Assembly (NCBI RefSeq): GCF_014695725.1
Contig: NZ_JACJOU010000022.1
Coordinates: 216,910-280,909, forward strand
Origin: Microcoleus sp. FACHB-672
GTDB lineage: Bacteria; Cyanobacteriota; Cyanobacteriia; Cyanobacteriales; Oscillatoriaceae
Length of the DNA stretch: 64,000 nt
Direction: 5' to 3'
The position numbers and the translations under genes were made by a program. Each line of letters begins with the position of its first letter. Position 1 is the stretch's first letter. The notes below the pieces were generated by a model. The model was given only the letters and a program-made list of their open reading frames with translations, ran no database searches and had not been told where the DNA came from. This document shows, piece after piece, positions 56,846-64,000 of this stretch.

Positions 56846-58246
56846 TCAGACAGTTGCTTTTATTTGCTCATCAGAAACCCAAATTCCGTGAAAGCCATAA
56901 GGCACACGATGGGGAATAATCACCCGTGCCACCGGCTCAGATTTCATATCTTGAGCATTAACAACTACCAATTCAGAAACATCGTCTTTGGCATCATAAA
57001 CAAACGTTACCAACCAGCCGGCATCCTCATCGGTTGCACCCGGCTGCGGCACAAACACAGCCTCACCGCCAAAGCGTTGCTGTCCGAATTCATGGGTTTC
57101 GGAACTTCCAGAGTTGAGATCGTACTTAATCAAACCATCAAACACCGGCATGGGAGTGGGTGCCATTTTTCCTGTGTAACCGTAGCGATGAGATCGCCCC
57201 ATGAATTGTTCATTTAACCGAGGAAAATCTGAAGGGCGATCGTCCAACCTCTCCTCTTGCACCGTGCCGGTTTTGAGATTAAACCGCCAACGGTATAAAC
57301 GAGCAAATTCTCCCTCAGTTTCAGTGGGTGCCGCTTCTGACACCAATACACTGGTAGAATTCATGCGACAGGCAAGCAATACGACTTCATCCCCCTCTTC
57401 ATAAGCATTTAGGGTATGAAATACGAAACAGGGCGGACTTTCAAACCAGCGAATATTGCTATTATCTCCATGACGCGGCACAATCCCAAACCGGCTGGGA
57501 CGATCTCGCTCAAACATCAAACCCGGTTGACCTTTTTGCATTCGATCCATGCGGAAAGTCAGGGGCAAATCCATAAAAATTGTGTAGTTTTCCGTGATGG
57601 CAAAATCGTGCATCATCACCCCCACCGGCAGCTCAATCGGCACTGTTCGCAACAGTTCACCTTCTGCTGAAACCACACTATATTTTACGTAGGGTGGAGA
57701 CATGATCGAGTAGCCAAAAAACATCATCTCACCCGTTACCGCGTCTACTTTAGGATGCGCCGTAAACGCAGAAACCAGCTTGCCATCAAAATTATAGGTG
57801 CCGGCAGTCTCTAAACCTGGCAACTCAATTGCATGAGGTTCACCCCCCTCCCAAAGTGCCAACAGGCGACCATCATGCCAGATTAAAGCAGTATTTGCCG
57901 TATTTTTTCCTGGGCCGTGGGGATTATTCGGTTGCGGCGGTTCAAATATCCCACTCCAAACTGCCTTGCCGGCATCGCGTTCAATTTTATACCCCCGCGT
58001 CTGGACATAGCGATTGCAATAGGAAGCTTTGCCGTGGCTAATTTGCACCCCATGCAACATCCCATCCCCATCAAACCAGTGATAGCGACCAATAGGTGGG
58101 AATTGCGGATTCGGGCCATTTCGCACAAACATTCCAGATAACTCAGGAGGCAACTCGCCAATCACCTTCAAATTATCTGCTGTGATTTCCTCGCGCACTG
58201 GCGCAAAATTGCCCTCTAAAAAGGGATCAACTGCTGTTACAGTCAT
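56846..58246 (-). CDS. Carotenoid cleavage oxygenase (apocarotenoid oxygenase-like)
   Basis: The 466-aa enzyme belongs to the carotenoid oxygenase family, seven-bladed propellers that cleave carotenoid double bases with a non-heme iron held by four histidines. The iron ligands are visible in AHPKVD, MMHDFAIT, FVFHTLNAYEEG and VPYGFHGIWV. The start MTVTAVDPFLEGNFAPVREE and GPNPQFPPIGRYHWFDGDGM are typical of Synechocystis apocarotenoid-15,15'-oxygenase-like proteins. Substrate (carotenal or intact carotenoid) cannot be told from sequence. It lies alone, with a terminator after it. Confidence 0.9.
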   Translation of the reverse strand: MTVTAVDPFLEGNFAPVREEITADNLKVIGELPPELSGMFVRNGPNPQFPPIGRYHWFDGDGMLHGVQISHGKASYCNRYVQTRGYKIERDAGKAVWSGIFEPPQPNNPHGPGKNTANTALIWHDGRLLALWEGGEPHAIELPGLETAGTYNFDGKLVSAFTAHPKVDAVTGEMMFFGYSIMSPPYVKYSVVSAEGELLRTVPIELPVGVMMHDFAITENYTIFMDLPLTFRMDRMQKGQPGLMFERDRPSRFGIVPRHGDNSNIRWFESPPCFVFHTLNAYEEGDEVVLLACRMNSTSVLVSEAAPTETEGEFARLYRWRFNLKTGTVQEERLDDRPSDFPRLNEQFMGRSHRYGYTGKMAPTPMPVFDGLIKYDLNSGSSETHEFGQQRFGGEAVFVPQPGATDEDAGWLVTFVYDAKDDVSELVVVNAQDMKSEPVARVIIPHRVPYGFHGIWVSDEQIKATV

Positions 58247-59211
58247 TCTGTCTGCTCTGATTATAGATATCTCTTTATTTAGAGCTTAGCTAAAAACAGA
58301 AAATCTAGACTCACTCTATAGGGTAGTTATAAAAATGTAGATACACTCTATATATAAATTAGGCATCGAATTCTGGGATCTCGTTCAAGCCTTGGAAATG
58401 ATGGGGCAATTAACCACCGAGTTTTTCACGGAATCAAAAGCGGTTTTCGCTCTTTGCTACCCTTCAAAGAATGTTGGGAGAAATACCGGAAAGATGCCGT
58501 TTCGCCAAGGTTATTACAGAACTTTATTGTTTTCTTTAGCGAATTGATGCTCTATTAGTTGTTAATATCTTTTTTATCCTCTTCAAAATATTTATGACTT
58601 TTAGAAGTATTATCTATCAAGGGGCCATCCCATTTTTCGATAACTTCAGTTATTTTGTCGTTGACTTCAGCCAGACGCGTCTTCATTAAAACTTCTGAAA
58701 TTTCTTTGGTAGTTTTTATGACCGCTAGTCTCAGCTTTTGAGAGTATAATTTATCCCACATGATAACGTCTAAAGTTTACAGCTTGTAAATTGCAGGTCA
58801 CGCTGTGAAAATTATAAAGAGTCAATGAGACTTCGATCTTCACTCTTTAGATGGATATATTAGAGGAACGAAAAGCGCAAATACAGATAGCGATGCCTCT
58901 GCTGTTTTACCGGACGCTGCTGTTGGGGCAGCGTACTAGATTTCGCTCAGTGGTGATATCGGCAGTGATGTTTAAAATATTAAATAAATCTGTAGAAAAA
59001 TTCATCAGGATTTATATCGCTGACGCTGGCAGGCTGCTCAACGTGCCGGCTGCAGAGAGTTAGCACACAGACCTTGTACTAATTTAATACTATGCATAAA
59101 ATTACGCAACTGCTCAATTAAACCTATCTGCGAAGTCTTCAACGTCTCAGGCGTGTTCAAAAAAAGCGGACTCAACTGAAATCTATTTAATAATTTATAT
59201 ATAGCATTATT
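58247..59211. other. 965-bp region with at most one doubtful small gene
   Basis: A small minus-strand frame (58555-58761) is listed separately. An open frame without start at about 58355-58545 (KLGIEFWDLVQALEMMGQ) and a short plus-strand frame at 58851-59063 look like remnants or chance. The end near 59190 is AT-rich and likely holds the promoter of the WD40 gene. Confidence 0.4.
58555..58761 (-). CDS. Doubtful 68-aa protein
   Basis: The frame starts MWDKLYSQKLRLAVIKTTKEISEVLM and is lysine/glutamate-rich. I recognise no family. It could be a small regulator or antitoxin-like protein, or a chance frame in an AT-rich region. No partner is apparent. Confidence 0.3.
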   Translation of the reverse strand: MWDKLYSQKLRLAVIKTTKEISEVLMKTRLAEVNDKITEVIEKWDGPLIDNTSKSHKYFEEDKKDINN

Positions 59212-60312
59212 ATGCAATTGCCAAGAATAGCTTTGATCGCGCTCATCAGCCTTTTTTGCACTAGCTCAATGTCTGTCACGGTTAGCGCATCGAGTCAAAA
59301 ACTGTCTGGCGCAGCAAACTCCAACAGCCAAAATCAGCTTGCTCGTACCCTTTCGGGACATTCAGCCGTTGTCATCAGTCAAGCTGTCGGCACAAAAAGT
59401 GAAGCGCCGGTGATCGCGGGTGTTAGTCGTGATAAAACTATCAAAATTTGGAATTTGAATAGTGGCGAGGTCATTCACACCCTTGCCGGTCATTCTCTGC
59501 CAATTTTGGCATTGGCAATGAGCCAGGATGGGAAAATTTTAGCCAGTGCCGGCCATGACAAAACGATTAAGCTGTGGAATGTTAGAACCGGCCAAGAAAT
59601 TCGCACATTGATCGGTCATGCAGAATGGGTGGAATCTTTAGCCATCAGCCCGGATAGTCAGTGGTTAGCGAGTGGTAGCGGTGACAAAACGATTAAAATT
59701 TGGCCCCTGCACTCTTCCTCTAAAAAGATTGCCAATGTTTTGCCGCGCACTTTAGCCGGTCATTCAGATGCCATTGATGCGCTTGCAATTAGTCCAGATA
59801 GCGAAATTTTAGTGAGCGCTAGTTGGGATGAAATTAAACTTTGGAACTTGAAAACCGGCAAAGAAATCCGCACTTTACCCGGACATTCTTTGGGCACCAA
59901 TGCTGTGGCGATTAGTCCCAATGGCCAAATTCTCGTGAGTGCCGGTGGCGATAAAACGATTAAGATTTGGGATTTGCACACCGGCAGTCTGCGTCAAACA
60001 CTTGCCGGTCATTCAGCAAGCATCCGTTCCCTCGCCATCAGTCCTGTTCGTGGATCGTCGGCGGAGATGGGCCAAACTTTAGCCAGCGGCGGCTTAGATA
60101 ACACCGTAAAAATCTGGCAGCTAGACACCGGCAAGGAAAGTCTGACGTTCCCCAGACAAAGCAGTATCGTTGAATCGGTTGCCATTAGCCCGGATGGCCA
60201 AACCCTAGCCATCGGCTGCTGGGGCAACATTATTAAACTCTGGAACTTGAAAACCGGCCAGGAAATTCGCCAACTGTCTGAGTCGGGGGGAGTTTCGAGT
60301 CCTGAGTCCTGA
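59212..60312 (+). CDS. Secreted WD40-repeat protein
   Basis: The 366-aa protein has a signal peptide (LPRIALIALISLFCTSSMSVTVSA) and about seven WD40 blades covering residues 45-360, with the usual GHS..I.ALAISPDS..LASGSGDKTIKIW unit. It should form a single beta-propeller outside the cytoplasm and bind another protein or peptide. It is not adjacent to an enzyme that would identify its partner. Its last residues (SSPES) are encoded by short heptamer repeats that run past the stop codon. The start ATG is preceded by AT-rich DNA and no strong ribosome-binding site. Confidence 0.8.
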   Translation: MQLPRIALIALISLFCTSSMSVTVSASSQKLSGAANSNSQNQLARTLSGHSAVVISQAVGTKSEAPVIAGVSRDKTIKIWNLNSGEVIHTLAGHSLPILALAMSQDGKILASAGHDKTIKLWNVRTGQEIRTLIGHAEWVESLAISPDSQWLASGSGDKTIKIWPLHSSSKKIANVLPRTLAGHSDAIDALAISPDSEILVSASWDEIKLWNLKTGKEIRTLPGHSLGTNAVAISPNGQILVSAGGDKTIKIWDLHTGSLRQTLAGHSASIRSLAISPVRGSSAEMGQTLASGGLDNTVKIWQLDTGKESLTFPRQSSIVESVAISPDGQTLAIGCWGNIIKLWNLKTGQEIRQLSESGGVSSPES

Positions 60313-60324
60313 GTTCTGAGTTGG
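60297..60324 (+). repeat. Heptamer tandem repeat across the WD40 stop codon
   Basis: Four units, GAGTCCT, GAGTCCT, GAGTTCT and GAGTTGG, lie at 60297-60324. Short tandem heptamers of this kind (STRR) are known in filamentous cyanobacteria. The array supplies the last codons and the stop of the WD40 gene. Confidence 0.6.
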
Positions 60325-60822
60325 GGAGTTTTGATCACCGACTTCAGTTTGGTGCTGGCAACCAGACGGACAGCCACTCAAGGGGTGTGACCCTCGCTTG
60401 GCTCAACCCCTCGACTTGAATGTAAAAATGTTTTAGTCTATGAGCAGTGTACTATCATTTTTAATAAAAAATCTGTACAAACCCCATTAAACGCAGCTAT
60501 CCTATCACAATATTTTGTAAAGATACAGCGCTAACCCTCTTATAGAAAAGCGCTTGAAAATACATTTTCAGCAAAATCAATGATGAGATTGCAGGAAAAA
60601 GTGGGTTGATTTGAGCAGAGTCCTCACTCGTAAAAGGCTGAACTATTTTTAATAAGTTGGATGGATTTAGCCGAAGCGGACAGGCGAATCAGGCGCTAAG
60701 AGCAATCGGGGTTTACCGATAACGATGGTTGTTAAGCCCAGACAGAAAAGAAAGGCAATCAAACCTCTGAATTGCCATTGTTAACTTTTTGAAATCCAGC
60801 TATTAAGAGGGAAGCAGGTTGA
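60313..60822. other. 510-bp intergenic region
   Basis: Apart from the heptamer repeat at the left edge, I see no gene. The part just before 60823 carries GAGGGAAGCAGG, the likely ribosome-binding region for the cyclase. Confidence 0.4.
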
Positions 60823-62853
60823 TTGAACAGCAAACCGAAAAACTTTTCCGCCCTGATCTCGACCCGTGTGGCACCATTCTTTCAGGGCTTTGAATCCAGA
60901 CCATCGGTGATTTCTCAATTTTTTCGCCGGCTTCGTCATAAAACACCTGATTTAACGGGCCTAGGGGCAGTTGTCATCGCCTCCCTGTCTGTAACCGGCG
61001 CAGTGCTGCTAGCGCGGCAGTTGAGCTGGCTGCAACCTGTAGAACTGGCGGTTTTCGACCGGATGGTGCTACGCAGGGCAGATGAAGGCCCAGATCCCCG
61101 GCTGCTTGTCGTCGCCATCACAGAAGATGATATTCAAACACTTAAGCAATCAACGATCTCGGATCAGTTCGTGGCGCTAGGGCTGGAGAAATTGCAGCAA
61201 TATAAGCCGGCAGTCATCGGTTTAGACATCTATCGAGATATTGCCCAAGGAACCGGAATCGAGCAGCTTGAGGTACAGCTGAAGCAGACCAATGTTATCG
61301 CCATTACCAAAATGGGTCTGTCTAATACCGGCACACTGGAAGTGCCGCCGCCGCCAAGTGTGCCGGTAGAACGCATTGGGTTTAACGACATCGTGCAAGA
61401 TGCAGACGGCGTTGTGCGTCGCAGTTTGTTGTTTGGCGACCTCACCCCAGACACCGTTCTTTACTCCTTCGCCTTCCAGGTAGCCTCCAGCTATTTAGGA
61501 CAGCGCGGGATCGAGCCTCAAAACAGCAACAGCGACCCTTCCCTCTTCTATTGGGGAAAGGCAGCATTTACGCAGCTAAAGCCCAAATCTGGGGGCTATG
61601 AAAAGCTGGATGCCCAAGGTTACCAGGTCTTGCTGAATTATCGATCTCCTCGCAATGTTGCACGCGTCGTCAGTCTGACACAGCTGTTGTATGGCCAGAT
61701 CGAGCCGGCCTGGATCAAAGACAAAATCGTTCTCATTGGCTACACAGCGCCGAGTAGAAGAGACCTATTTTTAACGCCCTACAGTCCCAGCCAAAAGCAG
61801 GAACCCAAGATGGCTGGGGTATTGGTTCACGCCCAAATGGTTAGCCAAATTCTTACGGCAACCTTGGGGGAACGCCCTTTGTTCTGGTTTTGGCCAGAAT
61901 GGGCAGAGGTGCTGTGGGTTGGGTTTTGGGCAATTGTTGGGGGAACTTTGGCTTGGTGTGTCCGCCATCCCGTGGGGCTGGTTGTGAGTGTAACGGGGGT
62001 GGTGGTGATCGTGTTTGCCACCAGCTTTTACCTGTTCACCAGTGCCGGTTGGGTTTCCACCGCAACGCCGGCTTTAGCCATCTTAGTCGCAGGTGGTTTG
62101 GTTCTCGCTTACCGGGGCTATCAAGCCCAACAGCAGCAACAAATGGTGATGAAGCTTTTGGGGCAAAATACTTCCCCCGAAGTGGCTGAAGCGCTTTGGA
62201 ACAGTCGTGATCGCTTGCTCAAGTCGGGAAAGCTTTCCGGACAAAAGCTGATCGCCACCATGATGTTTACAGACCTCAAAGATTTCAGCACGATCTCAGA
62301 ACAAATGCCACCAGAAGTTTTGCTGGAGTGGCTAAACGAATATCTCAGCGTTTTGAGTGAGACGGTGCAGGCTCATAAAGGCATTATCAATAAGTTTACC
62401 GGCGATGGGATCATGGCCGCGTTTGGAGTGCCAATGGTTCGCAGCAGCGATACGGAGATTGCCGAGGATGCGCGTCATGCGGTGTCCTGCGGGGTGGCAT
62501 TTGGAGAACGCCTCAAGGAGATTAACGCGGACTGGCAGCGGCGAGGGTTGCCGGTGATTCAAATGCGGGTGGGGATTTTTACCGGCCCGGTTGTTGCCGG
62601 CAGTTTGGGCGGCAAAGAACGGATGGAATACGGCATCATTGGCGATAGTGTCAACATTGCTTCCCGATTGGAAAGTTGCGAAAAAGACCGGCAATCTAGC
62701 ATTTGCCGGGTTTTAATTGCTAAGGAAACGTTGGTTCACATTGAGGATGAGTTTTTGGTAGAACACTGGGGTCCACTGGCTTTGAAGGGTAAGCAGCAAA
62801 CGGTTGATGTTTACCGGGTGGTTGGCCGCCGGTCTGTGAGTCCAAGTCAGTAA
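60823..62853 (+). CDS. CHASE2-domain class III adenylate cyclase
   Basis: The 676-aa membrane cyclase has an N-terminal helix (about 45-66), a CHASE2 extracytoplasmic sensor (about 68-345), three membrane helices (about 355-430) and a C-terminal cyclase (about 470-650). Metal aspartates lie in FTDLKDFSTIS and FTGDGIMAAFG, the substrate lysine in INKFTGDG, and GDSVNIASRLES follows. This pattern predicts ATP use. The start is TTG 60823, the only frame start downstream of an in-frame stop and a ribosome-binding site. A second cyclase gene lies 9 kb away, so cAMP signalling is likely rich in this organism. Confidence 0.87.
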   Translation: MNSKPKNFSALISTRVAPFFQGFESRPSVISQFFRRLRHKTPDLTGLGAVVIASLSVTGAVLLARQLSWLQPVELAVFDRMVLRRADEGPDPRLLVVAITEDDIQTLKQSTISDQFVALGLEKLQQYKPAVIGLDIYRDIAQGTGIEQLEVQLKQTNVIAITKMGLSNTGTLEVPPPPSVPVERIGFNDIVQDADGVVRRSLLFGDLTPDTVLYSFAFQVASSYLGQRGIEPQNSNSDPSLFYWGKAAFTQLKPKSGGYEKLDAQGYQVLLNYRSPRNVARVVSLTQLLYGQIEPAWIKDKIVLIGYTAPSRRDLFLTPYSPSQKQEPKMAGVLVHAQMVSQILTATLGERPLFWFWPEWAEVLWVGFWAIVGGTLAWCVRHPVGLVVSVTGVVVIVFATSFYLFTSAGWVSTATPALAILVAGGLVLAYRGYQAQQQQQMVMKLLGQNTSPEVAEALWNSRDRLLKSGKLSGQKLIATMMFTDLKDFSTISEQMPPEVLLEWLNEYLSVLSETVQAHKGIINKFTGDGIMAAFGVPMVRSSDTEIAEDARHAVSCGVAFGERLKEINADWQRRGLPVIQMRVGIFTGPVVAGSLGGKERMEYGIIGDSVNIASRLESCEKDRQSSICRVLIAKETLVHIEDEFLVEHWGPLALKGKQQTVDVYRVVGRRSVSPSQ

Positions 62854-62879
62854 AAGTTTTTGCCGGCATCTAGGATTTT

Positions 62880-62904
62880 TTTAACCGCAGATAAACGCAT
62901 ATAT
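62880..62904. repeat. Partial copy of the CCGCAGATAAACGCA dispersed repeat
   Basis: TTTTTTAACCGCAGATAAACG recurs here as at 4430, but the right arm is missing. It sits just downstream of the cyclase stop. Confidence 0.4.
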
Positions 62905-62942
62905 GATACTAAATCCGGTTAAAGTTGGCGACTGAATAACCC

Positions 62943-63475
62943 TTGCCTAAGTCCTTGAACATTAAAATTTTCCTCTTCAACCCCCGGCTGTCACCGTCCC
63001 CGTTAGTAAGCGGGACTACAGGGTTAGATTGGTTCTTCGGCTTTAAACTACATCTGGTTTGTAATGACCTTGGGGAACTGCTGAATATGGCTGTCACTGC
63101 TGGCACCATAGATGACCGTAAGCCTGTGCTCACTCTACTCAAAGGGTTGTCTGGTAAGGTGATAGCTGACTGAGGCTATATATCCCAAAAGTTGTTTGAG
63201 TAACTGTTAACCCATATGGGGATTCAACTGCTTACTAAGCCAAAGCACAATATGAAGAATAAGCTAATGCCACTGATAGATAAGCTGCTTATCCGCAAAC
63301 GCTCCATAATTTAGACAATTATCGACCAATTGAAAAACATCTCTCACATTGAGCATTCTCCCGTCGCAGTCTGGTCAATTTCTTGGTGAATTTGGTCTGT
63401 TGATTAATTGCCTATTCCCATCAGCTCAAGAAGCCCTCTCTCAATATCAATGCGTTTTTCCTTCCTTCTGCTTAA
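62943..63475 (+). pseudogene. Decayed IS982-family transposase
   Basis: The frame from 62943 contains GLDWFFGFKLHLVCNDLGELLNMAV and TIDDRKPVLTLLKGLSGKVIAD, then breaks. Continuation with three in-frame stops gives GYISQKLFE, MKNKLMPLIDKLLIRKRSII, and TIIDQLKNISHIEHS; a frameshift then gives RRSLVNFLVNLVC, a further stop, and LIAYSHQLKKPSLNINAF, ending near 63475. The order and words are those of IS982 transposases, and the N-terminal third is missing. The stops and frameshift make it inactive. Confidence 0.8.
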
Positions 63476-63529
63476 CCCGAAGTCAGATTAATCTAACAGT
63501 GCATTAATCCACTTAATAGTTAGACAACT

Positions 63530-63829
63530 ATGAAATTATCCCCGCTTTCGTTATGGATTTTCTTGGTATCGCTAACGCTGCGTGTCCTGGAAATTACGAT
63601 TCCCTTAAATACCGATGAAGCGTTGTGGCTATCTCGCGGAACCCTCTTTTTCAAGAATCTGTTTGATGGGAACCTAGCAAAGACGTTTCTCCGCCATCAT
63701 CCAGGAGTCACCAATATGTGGCTCACTGGCAGCGGCATGATATTTAATTGTTGGTTAGACAAGCTGTTTCCAGGTTTGTTAAACATGAATCCTTCTCCAA
63801 ACCTAAACGCTTGTTTGAACACAATATAG
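63530..63829 (+). pseudogene. Truncated GT39-like membrane glycosyltransferase
   Basis: The N-terminal 99 residues resemble membrane-bound sugar transferases of the GT39/ArnT type: an initial helix, then the luminal-loop acidic residues in ITIPLNTDEALWLSRGTLFFKNL and HHPGVTNMWLTGSG. Full proteins are several hundred residues with many helices; this frame stops after NACLNTI. Immediately beyond, the 3' end of an IS630-family transposase begins on the opposite strand, so insertion most likely broke the gene. Confidence 0.7.
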
Positions 63830-63835
63830 CGTTTC

Positions 63836-64000
63836 TCAAATAGATGAAGTACAGTAACAGCAGTGAGTAAACCAATTAAGAAGGTCCTGAGAGGACACTT
63901 GTTGGTAGGCTAGTGTAATCGCTTCATCCAAGGCTCGATAAGTTCTTGCTCCTATCGTCCGCAATATCCCTTTGATTTTTGACCAGCAATTCTCGATGGG
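63836..64000 (-). mobile_element. IS630-family transposase, C-terminal end (runs off window)
   Basis: Read on the minus strand from the window edge, the frame gives PIENCWSKIKGILRTIGARTYRALDEAITLAYQQV and NWFTHCCYCTSSI (in pieces) then TGA at 63836. PIENCWSKIK is the DDE glutamate region of IS630 transposases. The 5' part lies outside the window. The element faces the broken glycosyltransferase. Confidence 0.8.

Noticed and set aside
58851..59063. A 70-aa plus-strand frame
   Set aside because: No family, no good ribosome-binding site, low-complexity context; kept only as part of the intergenic description.

Overview
The window looks like chromosomal DNA of a filamentous, non-heterocystous-type cyanobacterium (Oscillatoriales/Microcoleus-like; the rank is my inference). 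Support comes from the gene content: an SbtA-type bicarbonate transporter with an SbtB-like PII protein, a GUN4-domain protein, a carotenoid oxygenase, a short-MrpA Mrp operon, caspase-like and NACHT signalling proteins, and a cyanobacterial-type I-D CRISPR-Cas system. HIP1 octamers (GCGATCGC) occur, and the words GCCGGC/ACCGGC/GCCGGT are strikingly frequent in genes and intergenic DNA.

Layout. 0-8 kb: two S-layer-homology (SLH) surface proteins (one with a GHL10-type glycosidase-like domain, one with WD40 repeats), a small Trp-rich membrane protein, a membrane GUN4-domain protein, and a caspase-nSTAND1 ATPase just upstream of it on the same strand. 8-15 kb: a Tat-exported peroxiredoxin, a small membrane protein, an OmpR/BaeS-like two-component pair, a decayed IS4-type transposase, a sugar/H+ symporter with its own terminator, and a Uma2-family nuclease-like protein. 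15-23 kb: a NACHT-pentapeptide-repeat NTPase whose 3' end has been frameshifted twice, a catalase remnant, a methyltransferase-HIT fusion with a substituted catalytic histidine, a MASE1 histidine kinase and an AAA+ ATPase. 23-30 kb: a seven-gene Mrp antiporter operon (C-D-E-F-G-A-B) whose genes all overlap by ATGA, a Tat-exported beta-carbonic anhydrase, and sbtA-sbtB. Together these form an inorganic-carbon/Na+ block, since SbtA uses the Na+ gradient that Mrp can maintain.

30-49.6 kb is the main feature: a complete subtype I-D CRISPR-Cas locus. A divergent WYL-domain regulator faces cas3, followed by cas10d, csc2, csc1, cas6, cas4, cas1 and cas2, then a leader with a recognisable promoter and a single array of 97 repeats (96 intact plus one degenerate terminal copy) and 96 spacers. 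Between cas3 and cas10d lies a separate cassette: two degenerate, oppositely oriented copies of the array repeat flanking one 39-nt spacer-like segment, followed by a 65-aa winged-helix-like gene with its own candidate promoter and a strong hairpin. This is the best candidate in the window for an undescribed regulatory or guarding module (a crRNA-like guide embedded in the cas operon).

49.6-64 kb: a GAF-PAS adenylate cyclase, a papain-like protease with a long, internally duplicated Glu/Asp/Tyr tail next to a TerB-like protein with an acidic tail, thiC with a TPP riboswitch, a secreted small protein, a carotenoid oxygenase, a secreted WD40 protein, a CHASE2 adenylate cyclase, and at the right edge an IS982 remnant plus a glycosyltransferase gene apparently broken by an IS630-family element that runs off the window. 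I saw no rRNA or tRNA genes.
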